Shown piece by piece: positions 11,850 to 20,813 of a stretch of 64,000 bases of DNA. A program made the position numbers and the translations under genes. Source of the DNA: Xanthobacter sp. YC-JY1 (GTDB lineage: Bacteria; Pseudomonadota; Alphaproteobacteria; Rhizobiales; Xanthobacteraceae); assembly GCF_021730305.1 (NCBI RefSeq), contig NZ_CP032674.1, positions 62,001 to 126,000 on the forward strand, given 5' to 3'. Each line of letters opens with the position of its first letter. Position 1 is the first letter of the stretch. The notes beneath the pieces were generated by a model, which worked only from the letters and a program-made list of their open reading frames with translations, did not search any database and had not been told where the DNA came from.

Positions 11850-12419
11850 TCAGGGCTTCGCCCGAGGCGGCGGCAGGGGGACGGGGGCCTGACCCTGCTT
11901 GGTCTGGCTCGATTCCGTGAGCTGAACCGTCCAGGATTTCTGCTCCTGCGTGTCCACCTCGAAGAAGCCGGTGCGGTCGAAGCCGCGGGCGAGGCAGTCC
12001 TCGGCGCCCTTGATGGTGAATTCCTTTTCCCGAGTGCACATGTAAGCCTTGCCGGCCCACTCGCCGCCTTGGTCGTAATCCACGGCATAGAGGTAGTAGA
12101 AGCGCGCCGAGAGGTCGCCGCGCAGCAGCGTCTCGCAGCTGTTGGCCGCGACGTTCCACCAGCCTTCGGTGGCCCAGGCGTCGCCATCCTTGTAGCCGAG
12201 GGCGATGCCCACCCGGCTCTGGGTGCGGTTGCACAGCCGGAACTCGGCGGCAGCGGGGGTGGGAATGAGGGTGGCGCCGATGCCGAGCGCGAGGGTGGCG
12301 CCGAGCAGGAGCGCGAGGCTCCTTGGCGAATGGCGCGCCCCCCGGTCCGGCGCGGTGAGGCCGGCCGCGCAGGGTTCGGGCATGCCGTCGAAGCGGAGGG
12401 GCGTGGCGGCGAAGGGCAT
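11850..12419 (-). CDS. DUF1036 family exported protein
   Basis: From ATG 12419 the product has 189 residues. A hydrophobic stretch near LALLLGATLALGIGATLI ends in AAAEFRLCN, a plausible signal peptide. The mature part carries the DUF1036 hallmarks: FRLCNRT at the start, WWNVAANSCETLL, YYLYAVD, and a closing CTREKEF with CLARGFDRTGFFEVDT. The four cysteines may form disulfides in the periplasm. DUF1036 has no assigned function. The long N-terminus makes the start uncertain; an ATG at 12383 is also possible. It lies downstream of the EamA exporter gene on the same strand. Confidence 0.78.
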   Translation of the reverse strand: MPFAATPLRFDGMPEPCAAGLTAPDRGARHSPRSLALLLGATLALGIGATLIPTPAAAEFRLCNRTQSRVGIALGYKDGDAWATEGWWNVAANSCETLLRGDLSARFYYLYAVDYDQGGEWAGKAYMCTREKEFTIKGAEDCLARGFDRTGFFEVDTQEQKSWTVQLTESSQTKQGQAPVPLPPPRAKP

Positions 12420-12454
12420 GATGAGACGTTGTGTGCCTCGCGGGGGCCGGGGCG

Positions 12455-13387
12455 TCAATGCCTGCCCTCCCGGTAGCCGGTGCCGGACGTCTCCATCCCG
12501 ACCTCTCCCGTGAGGGCCGGACGCGCGCGCGGACGGGCCGCCATGATCCCGGCAAGGATCAGCGCGCCACCCGCCGCCTGAAGCACGGTAATGGGCTCAT
12601 CCAGAAGCAGGGCGCCCAGCGCTGCGGCGGAGGCCACCTCCAGAAAAAAGACCAGCGCGCCGAACGTCGGCGGCACGGAGGCAAGGCCCACCGCCATCAG
12701 CCCCTGTCCGCCCACCTGCGAGACGAGGGCCAGCGCCACCAGCGCCGCAAGACCGCCGGCGCTGGCGGGCCACAAGGTCGGCTCTGCGATGAGGGCCACC
12801 GCCAGCAGGATCAGCGCCGTGGTGGCGGTGGAGACGAGGGTGATCGCTGCCGCCCCGCGCGAGGCACGGGCCCGGCTGACGGTGAGGAAATAGCCCGCGA
12901 AGAACACCGCGGTCGCGAGCCCCGCGGCGTCCCCCGGCAGATGCTGCGGATCGAACTGCCAGGAGCGCCCCACCAGCGCCAGAGCCCCCGCGATGCAAAG
13001 CGCGAGGCCGATCAGCCCGTCACGGGACACCTTCTGGCGCAGCACCAGCACCGCGAAGGCCGTGATCCACAGGGGTGACGTGGTGGCGAGCACGGTGGCG
13101 TTGGCGACGGTCGTGCCGAGGATGGCGAGATGCCAGAAGAACAGGTCTCCGGCGAAGAAGGCACCGGCCAGCAGCGACAGCCGGTCGGGCCGGAAGGCGC
13201 GCTTGCCCTCGGCGAGAGCGGCCCACAGGGCCAGTGGCGGCACGGCCAGCGCTACCCGCCAGAAGGCGCTGGCGAAGGGCCCCACATCCGCGAGGCGGAC
13301 GAACAGCACCGAAGCGCCCATGGCCAGCGCCCCGAGCGTCAGCATCAAGGTACCGAACGCCAGCGTGAGGGAGGGGTTTTTGCTCAC
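12455..13387 (-). CDS. EamA/DMT family transporter
   Basis: The 310-residue protein has about ten hydrophobic segments in two homologous halves, the layout of the drug/metabolite transporter superfamily. Characteristic pieces are ASAFWRVALAVPPLALW in the first half and FFLEVASAAALGALLLDEPIT near the end, where a conserved Glu-Pro follows the ninth helix. Members export amino acids, nucleobases or small metabolites; the substrate here is unknown. The gene is transcribed away from gapR and stops about 35 bases before the DUF1036 start, so the two may share a transcript. Confidence 0.88.
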   Translation of the reverse strand: MSKNPSLTLAFGTLMLTLGALAMGASVLFVRLADVGPFASAFWRVALAVPPLALWAALAEGKRAFRPDRLSLLAGAFFAGDLFFWHLAILGTTVANATVLATTSPLWITAFAVLVLRQKVSRDGLIGLALCIAGALALVGRSWQFDPQHLPGDAAGLATAVFFAGYFLTVSRARASRGAAAITLVSTATTALILLAVALIAEPTLWPASAGGLAALVALALVSQVGGQGLMAVGLASVPPTFGALVFFLEVASAAALGALLLDEPITVLQAAGGALILAGIMAARPRARPALTGEVGMETSGTGYREGRH

Positions 13388-13573
13388 GAAAACCTGTCCC
13401 GCCGCTTGTCTCGGGCCGGTTGTGGATCACCGGCAGGGTGGAAAGCGGGGACGCATCCTTGACGCGCGGCTTTCGGCCCGCCTCTATCAGCGTTCCCTCC
13501 GGAGCCATCGCGGCTCCACCCTTTGACCCGCGCGCCGGCCCGGCATGGCCTCGACGGACGTGCGGCGGAACCC

Positions 13574-13580
13574 AAGGAGA
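13574..13580 (+). promoter_or_regulatory. Ribosome-binding site that fixes the gapR start
   Basis: AAGGAGA lies 8 bases upstream of GTG 13589. It is one of the best Shine-Dalgarno matches in the window and decides for the short 87-residue GapR over an in-frame upstream start at 13523. Confidence 0.75.
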
Positions 13581-13588
13581 CCGTCCAG

Positions 13589-13852
13589 GTGGCGGAAGAC
13601 GTTTCAGATTCCCCCGCGGGCTTTGCCAAGGAACAGCTCAAGTCCTTCATCGAGCGCATCGAGCGCCTCGAGGAGGAGAAGAAGGCCATTGCCGACGACA
13701 TCAAGGACGTGTTCGCCGAAGCCAAGGCCAACGGCTTCGACGTGAAGGCGCTGCGCACCATCCTGAAAATCCGCAAGGAAGACGTCGACGAGCGCAAGGA
13801 GCACGAGGCCATCGTCGATCTCTATATGCAGGCGCTGGGCATCTTCGTCTGA
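13589..13852 (+). CDS. gapR: GapR family DNA-binding protein (DUF2312)
   Basis: With the GTG start set by the strong ribosome-binding site, the protein is 87 residues, close to Caulobacter GapR (89). It is largely alpha-helical: [20 protein letters not shown] forms a coiled coil, followed by [19 protein letters not shown] and [22 protein letters not shown]. GapR is an abundant nucleoid protein that clamps overtwisted DNA ahead of replication and transcription and stimulates topoisomerases. It is nearly confined to alphaproteobacteria and is often essential. It is convergent with the DUF882 gene. Confidence 0.94.
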   Translation: MAEDVSDSPAGFAKEQLKSFIERIERLEEEKKAIADDIKDVFAEAKANGFDVKALRTILKIRKEDVDERKEHEAIVDLYMQALGIFV

Positions 13853-13884
13853 GACGGCAGCGGGCGGAGGCCGCCCCGCGCGGA

Positions 13885-15420
13885 TCACATGCGCTGGCTG
13901 TTGTAGGCCACTTGGGGCGCACGGAACACGTAAGTCGGCAGGTCCGCCACGGCGGTGCCGGCGAAGCGGGCCTTGAGGCCGAATGAGCCGTCCCGCGAGA
14001 AGGCCGTCGCCACCACTTCACGCGGCGGCGCCATGAAGGTCGCCAGCTGCCGCATCTCCGGCACGCGCAGATAAAGCTCGTTGGAGAGGCTCGGCGACAG
14101 GAACAGCCGCCCGAAGGCGATCTCGGACAGCTTGGTGCGCTGACGTGCGCTCGCCGGAGCGCTTGTCGCGGCCACTGGCGCCGTTGCCACGGTAGCCGCA
14201 TGTCCGTGCGCGCCGGCCATGAAGCCGCCCGTCAGCGGCATGCGCTGATCCATCATGGAGCCGGCGGAGGCGTAGCCGAGGACCGGTCCGGTCTCCCCGT
14301 CCGTGCCGCGGGTGATGACGGAGGGCAGCGGAACGGGCGCCGAAGTCAGGCTGGCGGTGCGGGTGTCGCGGTTGGCCTCCGCCGGGCGGGGCAGGGGCAG
14401 CGGCGCGAGGAAGCCGTTGCGCGTCGCCTGCGCGCTGACCATGGCGCCGGCGACGATTTCGGCCGGCCGGGTCGGTGGAATGGGCATGGTGGCGGACGCG
14501 GTCCGCACCGCGCGGGCGGGGGCGGAAGCCGGCGTCTCGCGGCTGGCGGTGTCCTCGGCCGACGCGACCGTGGAGGAGGCGGCGGTCGGGGTTTCGCCGC
14601 CCTCGTCGTCATCCGCATCCTTCTTGCCGAACAGGCTGGCGAAGAAGTTCTTGCCCTTGCCGGCGCTTGCGACGCCCACGCCGGGCTTGGAGCCGCGTGC
14701 CTGAAGCTCGGCCAGCGCCACGTCGTATTTCGCCAGCGGCCGGCCGTCGGTCGGGACATGCACGGTCTTGCCGTCCGGGAAGACGCGGGCGAGCTGATCG
14801 TGGGTCATGCGCGGCCAGTGGCGCACACTGCCGGTGTCCATGTGGACGAAAGGCGAGCCGGAGGTGGGATAGAAGCCCACGCCGCCGCGCTGGAGCCGCA
14901 GGCCGGCGACGCGCAGGTCGGTGAGGTTCACGCCCGGAATGTAGAAGTCCATCGCCTTGCCCAGCATGTGCTGGGAGAATTTCGCCACGCCGCTGGAGCG
15001 GGCGCGCAGCATGGAGTTGGTTTCCGGCGAGCGGTAGGACGAGACGATCTGGATCGGCGCGCTGGCGTCCACCTCCCGGTAGACTTCCCAGACGATGTCG
15101 AACAGCTGGGGATCCATCTGGGTCGACTTCTGGTTGCGCCAGTCGCGCAGGAAGTGATTCAGCTGGGCCAGCACCGCCTGGTCGTAGCGTCCGTCCTTCT
15201 TGAAGGTGAAGCTGCCGCTCTCGCCGGAATGGGTGTGGTGCAGGGTGATGGTGCGGGTGTCACCGTTGGCGACCGCATTCTGCAGCGAGGTGGTGCCGGC
15301 AAGGATGAGACTTCCCGCCATGGCCAAGGATGGCAGGATCGCCTGAAAGGCGAACCGACCGCGAGGGCCGCGGGGGCGGCGCGTAAGTCGGACGGTTTCA
15401 GGCGTGGTGGGGATGGCCAA
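13885..15420 (-). CDS. DUF882 / peptidase M15-like exported protein
   Basis: The 511-residue protein opens with an Arg-rich stretch and a hydrophobic segment (LPSLAMAGSLILAG), a signal peptide or anchor. The DUF882 domain follows (about residues 60-230) with VSSYRSPETN, SQHMLGKAMDF near residue 150 and VHMDTG near 191. These give the His, Asp and His expected for a zinc site like that of D-Ala-D-Ala peptidases of family M15. The C-terminal half is Ala/Pro/Thr-rich with no recognised domain. The start is uncertain: the only usable codon near the signal peptide is TTG 15420, and a stop lies just upstream in frame. A cell-wall role fits the neighbouring L,D-transpeptidase gene. Confidence 0.85.
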   Translation of the reverse strand: MAIPTTPETVRLTRRPRGPRGRFAFQAILPSLAMAGSLILAGTTSLQNAVANGDTRTITLHHTHSGESGSFTFKKDGRYDQAVLAQLNHFLRDWRNQKSTQMDPQLFDIVWEVYREVDASAPIQIVSSYRSPETNSMLRARSSGVAKFSQHMLGKAMDFYIPGVNLTDLRVAGLRLQRGGVGFYPTSGSPFVHMDTGSVRHWPRMTHDQLARVFPDGKTVHVPTDGRPLAKYDVALAELQARGSKPGVGVASAGKGKNFFASLFGKKDADDDEGGETPTAASSTVASAEDTASRETPASAPARAVRTASATMPIPPTRPAEIVAGAMVSAQATRNGFLAPLPLPRPAEANRDTRTASLTSAPVPLPSVITRGTDGETGPVLGYASAGSMMDQRMPLTGGFMAGAHGHAATVATAPVAATSAPASARQRTKLSEIAFGRLFLSPSLSNELYLRVPEMRQLATFMAPPREVVATAFSRDGSFGLKARFAGTAVADLPTYVFRAPQVAYNSQRM

Positions 15421-15730
15421 TGTCTCGAACCCGAGGCTCAGATTTCAAGGACTTCGCGATGTGTTGCCGCGAAGCGATGGAGACGGAGTCTTGTCGGGTT
15501 CGGTTAAGGGTGCGTTGACACCCAGCTCCCCCAGCTCACCGAAGCCGGCAGATTGCCTTGCCCCGGGTCACGGTCCCGTGAGTAGCGGCGGAGTATGGCG
15601 AAAACGTGCCAGACGTTGCGTGGGGCTGTGGCCTCCATGCATCAGGCAAGGGGCAGTAGTGCTGACGTTCCGGCGAAAATCGCGGCAGGTTGTCGCGGCT
15701 ATTTTGGCGGGTACAAGCTAAGCTGCTGAT
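15421..15730. other. Non-coding gap upstream of the DUF882 gene
   Basis: No gene is apparent in these 310 bases. They must hold the promoter of the minus-strand DUF882 gene, but I cannot place it with confidence. A plus-strand TTGACA at 15515-15520 has no matching -10 element and no plus-strand gene to serve. Confidence 0.5.
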
Positions 15731-15760
15731 AAAAAAGAAGGCCCGCCGGAGCGGGCCTTC
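15731..15760 (-). terminator. Rho-independent terminator of the L,D-transpeptidase gene
   Basis: GAAGGCCCGC and GCGGGCCTTC form a perfect 10-base stem around CGGA. Read on the minus strand the hairpin is followed by six T residues. It begins about 15 bases after the stop of the gene it ends. Confidence 0.9.
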
Positions 15761-15775
15761 TCTATGCTGTGCCGA

Positions 15776-17776
15776 TCAGCGGGCGCGGGGCGCGGTCTTG
15801 GGTGGCGCGCCGTCGGCGATTCGCTGCTTTCCGTTGAGGCCGAGATGGGTCTTCGTGGCCGCGTTGATGCCGTACAAATCCTCGCGCATCACCAGCCGGC
15901 CGGCCTCATCCACGAAGGCGGTGAAATAGACGATGTGGACCGGGAAGCGCTGCTTCAGGTTGATGTAGCGCTCGGAGCCGCCGAACATCTTGGAGATGCG
16001 CTGCTCGCTCCAGGTGTCACCCGGCAGGCCCATGTTGAAGATGACCTCGCCGAACTTCAGCGGTTCGTACACGCGCACGCAGCCGTGGCTGTAGGCGCGG
16101 CGGTCGTTCTGGAACAGCGCCTTGGACGGCGTGTCGTGCAGATAGACCGAATGGTCGTTGGGGAACATGAACTTGATGCGCCCCAGGGCGTTGCGCTCAC
16201 CCGGATCCTGCCGGAACGAGTAGCCGCCCGAGCCGTTCCGCACCACCTGGATGCCGCGACGGGCGAGGGCGCTGGGATCGCTGCGCAGCAGCGGCATCAT
16301 CTCATTGCGGGCGATGCTCGGCGGGATGTTCCAGGCCGGATTCACCACGATATACTGCATGTCCCGGGTGAGCAGCGGAGTCGGCGTCTCCGGCTTGCCC
16401 ACCACGACGCGGGTCTCATGGATCACCCGTCCGTCCTGGTTAATGCGCACCATGAACTCGGGGATGTTGACCATCACGTACTTTTCGCCGAGGTCGCGCG
16501 GCAGCCAGCGCCAGCGCTCCATGTTGGCGATGACATCGTTGCGCAGGCTGCCGCCGCCGCTGGTGGCCCCTACATTGAGCGCGGCGAGCGTGGCCGGGCC
16601 GATGATGCCGGTGGGCTTGATCTTCGAGGCTTCCTGGAAGGCCTTGACCGCCTCGACCAGCGCGGGGTCGTAGACGAGATCATCCCCGGGCTTGCCGATG
16701 ACGCCGAGGCGGGCGCGCAAAGTGGGCATGCGCGGGTCGCTCGCGCCGGGCTTCACCTGCGGGCCGGGCGGGATCGCGGGGACAGTGGGCGCGCTGCCGT
16801 TCGCCCTGGCAAGCTGCGCCTTCAGCGCCTTGTAGCCGGGGTGGGGCGGGTTGAAGGCGGCGAGCGCGGCGTTGGCGTCGGGCGCGTAGGCGATCTTGGT
16901 GAGGGCCGCGGTCGGGTCCGGGATATCGCGCACCGGGGTGACCAGCGAAGAGATGCGGCCGGGATCGAAGCGGCCGGACTGCGCATGGCGCGCATAGGTC
17001 ATGGCGGCGACGGCGATCTTCAGCTCCGTGCGGGCGAGATCGGCGGCCGAGGCGCCCTTCTTCGGCACGGGCACCTGATAGTCGGCGGGATCGAGACCGT
17101 CTTCGCCAGCGGCATCCAGGCGCGCAATCACGGCCTTGCCGCGCGCATCGAGCCCGGTATCGGTCACGAACACCGGCAAGGTCTGGCGCGCGCCATAGAA
17201 GGTCGCGAGCGCCTCCTGCTCCTTCTTGGAGGTAGTGATGGCCTCGGGCGTGGCGAGGAGCGCGGCGATGGCCTCGCTGACCGGCGCGAGCGGGTTGGCG
17301 GCGACCTGAGGCTGCGGCGCGGGCGCGGGTGTCGCGGCCTGGGCGGGAGCCGGCTGGGCGGGAATTACGGGGGGCGGGTTGGCCTGGGCTGCTGCAGGAG
17401 CTTGGACCGGGGCGGGTGCCGGGCTGTCGCCAGCCGAATCGACGCCGCCGCGAACCGGGCTCGCGACCGAGGTGGGAGCGGCGGCACGGGGCGCATAGGC
17501 CGGGGCCGCGGGCGCCGCGGCGGCCGGGGGCAGGGGCGTGGTAAGGGGGACGGCGGCATCGCCGGCGCCGTCGACACCGCCGGTCGCGCGGGCGCCGGAG
17601 GGCGCGGCATCACTCGTGCCGATATCACCTGTGCCCATGCCGGCATTTGCGGTGACGGGAATGTCGCCCGTTGCTCCGGCGGCCGGGGCGACGCCGAGGG
17701 AGAGGCCGACCAGGCCAGCGCTCATCAGCCGGCACAACGTGCCCGCGACGCTAACCTCACGCTGAGCGATACCCAT
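15776..17776 (-). CDS. L,D-transpeptidase (YcbB/LdtD-like)
   Basis: From ATG 17776, preceded by a good purine-rich ribosome-binding site (GGAGGCGAGGAG), the protein has 666 residues. A signal peptide is followed by about 150 residues of Ala/Pro-rich low complexity. Next come a helical YcbB-type scaffold domain and a peptidoglycan-binding repeat (VEAVKAFQEASKIKPTGIIG). The YkuD catalytic domain follows, with the nucleophile in SHGCVRV near residue 565. The enzyme makes 3-3 cross-links in peptidoglycan, a major linkage in rhizobia. An upstream in-frame ATG at 17833 is disfavoured because it precedes the ribosome-binding site. Confidence 0.93.
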   Translation of the reverse strand: MGIAQREVSVAGTLCRLMSAGLVGLSLGVAPAAGATGDIPVTANAGMGTGDIGTSDAAPSGARATGGVDGAGDAAVPLTTPLPPAAAAPAAPAYAPRAAAPTSVASPVRGGVDSAGDSPAPAPVQAPAAAQANPPPVIPAQPAPAQAATPAPAPQPQVAANPLAPVSEAIAALLATPEAITTSKKEQEALATFYGARQTLPVFVTDTGLDARGKAVIARLDAAGEDGLDPADYQVPVPKKGASAADLARTELKIAVAAMTYARHAQSGRFDPGRISSLVTPVRDIPDPTAALTKIAYAPDANAALAAFNPPHPGYKALKAQLARANGSAPTVPAIPPGPQVKPGASDPRMPTLRARLGVIGKPGDDLVYDPALVEAVKAFQEASKIKPTGIIGPATLAALNVGATSGGGSLRNDVIANMERWRWLPRDLGEKYVMVNIPEFMVRINQDGRVIHETRVVVGKPETPTPLLTRDMQYIVVNPAWNIPPSIARNEMMPLLRSDPSALARRGIQVVRNGSGGYSFRQDPGERNALGRIKFMFPNDHSVYLHDTPSKALFQNDRRAYSHGCVRVYEPLKFGEVIFNMGLPGDTWSEQRISKMFGGSERYINLKQRFPVHIVYFTAFVDEAGRLVMREDLYGINAATKTHLGLNGKQRIADGAPPKTAPRAR

Positions 17777-17872
17777 TGTGCTCTCCTCGCCTCCACCCGC
17801 TGTGTTGGTGCCGTGCCGGGCGGCTTCGATCAACTCACAAGCTTGGGCGAATGCCGGGTTTGTGGTGTCTTG

Positions 17873-18598
17873 TCACTCGGCAGCAACAAATTGTGCCGCT
17901 GACGGTTCCATCTGATGGTTGGTCTCTACCTCTGTCTCGCCCAGCTCGGCGAGCTTGCGGTAGAGCGTCGAGCGGCCGATGCCGAGTCGGCGGGCCACCT
18001 CCGCCATCCGCCCACCATAGAGGTGGCAAGCGAAACGAATGGCTTCGGCCTCGATCTGGTCGAGCCTGCGGGCGTGGCCGGAGGCGTCCAGACGGGCGAA
18101 TGCGGAGCCGATCATCTCCTCTTCGGCGCGCTCCTGGCGCGCCTGCACCGCTGCCGAGGGGAAGGCGATCACATTGTCCTGAGCGACGGGCGACGGGGCC
18201 CGCTGCGGGGCCGGGCGGCTGGACGCTGCGGCCCGCGCGAGCGCCACCGCATTGCCGAGCGCTACCTCCAGGCGGAGCGCGCCGGCCGGCTTCACCACGA
18301 AATCCCGCGCGCCGGCGCGGATCGCGCCGCCGGCGGCGTCGAGGCCCGCGGGGGTCACCTGAACCACGACCGGGGTGTCGTCTCCCGCCGCCGCAAGGGC
18401 CGCGAGAACACCCATACCGTCGAGACCGGGCAGCACGAGATCGAGCAGCACCGCGTCGAATCGCTCCGCCCCGAGAAGGGCGAGAGCCGCGTCGCCGTCA
18501 TGGGCGATGGTGCAGCGGTAACCCATTCGGGTGAGCGCGTGGTCGAGGCGGCGCGCCTCGTCGGAATCGTCTTCGACGATGAGAAGGGAAGAAGACAT
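17873..18598 (-). CDS. Response regulator with receiver domain and Fis-type helix-turn-helix, no AAA+ domain
   Basis: Starting at ATG 18598 (MSSSLLIVEDDSDEA), the 241-residue protein has a receiver domain in residues 1-118. The acidic pair is at the start, phosphoacceptor D53 lies in LLDLVLPGLDG, and the switch residues are T82 and K103 (VVKPAG). A poorly conserved linker leads to a Fis-like helix-turn-helix near residues 203-224 (MAEVARRLGIGRSTLYRKL). This looks like an NtrC-class regulator that lost the sigma-54-activating ATPase domain, or a longer relative of the ActR/RegA group. No sensor kinase gene is adjacent. The gene diverges from the M3 peptidase gene. Confidence 0.85.
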   Translation of the reverse strand: MSSSLLIVEDDSDEARRLDHALTRMGYRCTIAHDGDAALALLGAERFDAVLLDLVLPGLDGMGVLAALAAAGDDTPVVVQVTPAGLDAAGGAIRAGARDFVVKPAGALRLEVALGNAVALARAAASSRPAPQRAPSPVAQDNVIAFPSAAVQARQERAEEEMIGSAFARLDASGHARRLDQIEAEAIRFACHLYGGRMAEVARRLGIGRSTLYRKLAELGETEVETNHQMEPSAAQFVAAE

Positions 18599-18815
18599 GG
18601 AGGGGCGGGCGACTCGGTACGGGGAGATTCGTCCCCGACATTGGGCGGCGATGGTTAAGAACCCCTCACCCTGATGCCGCAAGGTCGCCATATGTCCGAC
18701 CGCGCCTCTGCCGACCCGGCTTGCGGCGCAGGGCCATTGCGGCGATTTTGTCCGCCACGATCGAAAAGAGCGGGTGCGGCCGAACCGGACCGCGCCGCCC
18801 GTTTCCGGAGGTTCC

Positions 18816-20720
18816 ATGCCGCACACTCTTCCGCACGTCATTGCCCGCGTTTCGGCGATGCCCGTTCGTTCGCACGATTTTGAAAGCGCCTTTGCCGCCG
18901 CCCGCCACGCCGCCCAGACCGCCGTCGCTTCCGCCGCAGCCATCGAGACGCTGCCCGAGTGGAACCTGACCGACCTCTATGCCGCCATGGACGCGCCGGA
19001 GCTGGCGGCGGACATCGCGAAGGCCGATGTGGAGTGCAAGGCGTTCGAGGACGCCTACAAGGGCAAGCTCGCCGACCTCCTCGCCGCCCCCAATGCCGGC
19101 GCGGCGCTGGCCGAGGCGGTGAAGCGCTACGAGGCGGTGGACGACCTCCTCGGCCGCATCGCCTCCTATGGCAGCCTCGTCTATGCCGGCGACACCTCGG
19201 ACCCGGCCCGCGCCAAGTTCTATGGCGACATCCAGGAGAAGCTGACCGATTCGTCCACGCATCTCCTGTTCTTCACGCTGGAGTTGAACCGGCTCGACGA
19301 CGCGGCGCTGGAGGCGGCCATGGCCGACCCGGCGCTCGGTCATTACCGGCCGTGGATCGAGGATCTCAGGAAGGACAAGCCCTATCAGCTCGACGACAAG
19401 ATCGAGCAGCTGTTCCACGAGAAGTCGAGCCCATCGCGCAGCGCCTGGAGCCGGCTGTTCGACGAGACGATCTCCTCGCTGCGGTTCAACGTGGATGGGC
19501 AGGAGCTCGCCATCGAGCCCACGCTGAACCTGATGCAGGACACGAAGGAGGAGGTGCGCCGCACCGCGGGCCTCGCTTTGGCCGACACCTTCTCGAAGAA
19601 TCTGCGCCTGTTCACCCTCGTCACCAACACGCTGGCGAAGGACAAGGAGATTTCCGACCGCTGGCGCGGCTTCCCCGATGTCGCCTCCTCCCGCCACCTC
19701 GCCAACCGGGTGGAAAAGGAAGTCGTGGACGCCATGGTCTCGTCCATCCGCGAGGCCTATCCGCGCCTGTCGCACCGCTATTACGCGCTCAAGGCCCGCT
19801 GGTTCGGCAAGGAGCGGCTGGAGTTCTGGGACCGCAATGCGCCCTTGCCCAAGGTGGAAAGCCGCGACATCGGCTGGGGCGAGGCCAAGGACACGGTTCT
19901 GACCGCGTACGGCGCCTTCTCGCCCAAGATGGCGGACATCGCCCGCACCTTCTTCGACAAGTCCTGGATCGATGCGCCCGTCCGCCCCGGCAAGTCGCCC
20001 GGCGCCTTCGCCCATCCCACCGTGCCGTCGGCTCACCCCTATGTGCTGCTCAACTACCAGGGCAAGCCGCGGGACGTGATGACGCTGGCCCATGAGCTGG
20101 GCCACGGCGTCCATCAGGTGCTCGCCGCCCGCCAGGGCGCGCTGATGGCGCCGACCCCGCTCACGCTGGCGGAGACCGCCTCCGTGTTCGGCGAGATGCT
20201 GACCTTCCGCAAGCTGCTTGATTCGGCGGAAAATCCCCGGGCCCGCAAGATCATGCTCGCCCAGAAGGTGGAGGACATGATCAACACGGTGGTCCGCCAG
20301 ACCGCCTTCTACACCTTCGAGCGCCACGTCCATTCCGAGCGCCGGCAGGGCGAGCTGACCTCCGAGAAGATCGGCGAGATCTGGATGCAGGTGCAGAGCG
20401 AGAGCCTTGGCCCGGCCATCCACCTCGGTGCGGGTTACGAGACTTTCTGGACCTACATCCCGCACTTCATCCACTCGCCGTTCTATGTCTACGCGTATGC
20501 CTTCGGTGACTGCCTCGTGAACTCGCTCTATGCGGTCTACGAGAAGGCGTCCGACGGTTTCGCGGAGCGGTATCTGGAAATGCTCGCCGCGGGCGGCACC
20601 AAGCACCATGCGGAGCTGCTGGCCCCGTTCGGTCTGGATGCCCGCGATCCGGCCTTCTGGCAGACCGGCCTCAACCTCATCGACCGCATGATCTCCGAGC
20701 TGGAGAGCATGGAGGGCTGA
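18816..20720 (+). CDS. pepF: M3 family oligoendopeptidase (PepF/oligopeptidase F type)
   Basis: The start is ATG 18816, preceded by GGAGG at the right spacing, giving 634 residues. The zinc site is the HELGHGVHQ motif near residue 426, with the third ligand expected in the ETASVFGEML helix some 25 residues later. The remainder is the long alpha-helical clamp of the M3 family. These cytoplasmic enzymes degrade short peptides. The first ~45 residues are rich in Ala and not conserved. An open frame reaching back to 18774 lies before the ribosome-binding site. Confidence 0.93.
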   Translation: MPHTLPHVIARVSAMPVRSHDFESAFAAARHAAQTAVASAAAIETLPEWNLTDLYAAMDAPELAADIAKADVECKAFEDAYKGKLADLLAAPNAGAALAEAVKRYEAVDDLLGRIASYGSLVYAGDTSDPARAKFYGDIQEKLTDSSTHLLFFTLELNRLDDAALEAAMADPALGHYRPWIEDLRKDKPYQLDDKIEQLFHEKSSPSRSAWSRLFDETISSLRFNVDGQELAIEPTLNLMQDTKEEVRRTAGLALADTFSKNLRLFTLVTNTLAKDKEISDRWRGFPDVASSRHLANRVEKEVVDAMVSSIREAYPRLSHRYYALKARWFGKERLEFWDRNAPLPKVESRDIGWGEAKDTVLTAYGAFSPKMADIARTFFDKSWIDAPVRPGKSPGAFAHPTVPSAHPYVLLNYQGKPRDVMTLAHELGHGVHQVLAARQGALMAPTPLTLAETASVFGEMLTFRKLLDSAENPRARKIMLAQKVEDMINTVVRQTAFYTFERHVHSERRQGELTSEKIGEIWMQVQSESLGPAIHLGAGYETFWTYIPHFIHSPFYVYAYAFGDCLVNSLYAVYEKASDGFAERYLEMLAAGGTKHHAELLAPFGLDARDPAFWQTGLNLIDRMISELESMEG

Positions 20721-20778
20721 GCGGGGGCGGGACCCTGCGCGCAGGCTGAGAAAGCGGCTTGCTCATGCCTTGGGCTTT

Positions 20779-20811
20779 ACCGATCCTCAACCCTGTTCGT
20801 TGAGGATCGGT
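20779..20811 (+). promoter_or_regulatory. Hairpin covering the envC ribosome-binding site
   Basis: ACCGATCCTCAAC and GTTGAGGATCGGT form a perfect 13-base stem around a 7-base loop, ending two bases before the envC ATG. The only purine-rich Shine-Dalgarno candidate, TGAGGA, lies inside the 3' arm. If the RNA folds this way the ribosome-binding site is hidden. There is no T tract, so it does not look like a standard terminator for pepF. Confidence 0.7.
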
Positions 20812-20813
20812 TC

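Noticed and set aside
15515-15520. Perfect TTGACA on the plus strand
   Set aside because: No -10 element follows at 16-18 bases and no plus-strand gene begins downstream.
15764-17902. Open frame of 712 codons on the plus strand opposite the L,D-transpeptidase gene
   Set aside because: The minus-strand frame has a signal peptide, a peptidoglycan-binding repeat, the SHGCVRV active site and its own terminator. The plus frame has none of these.
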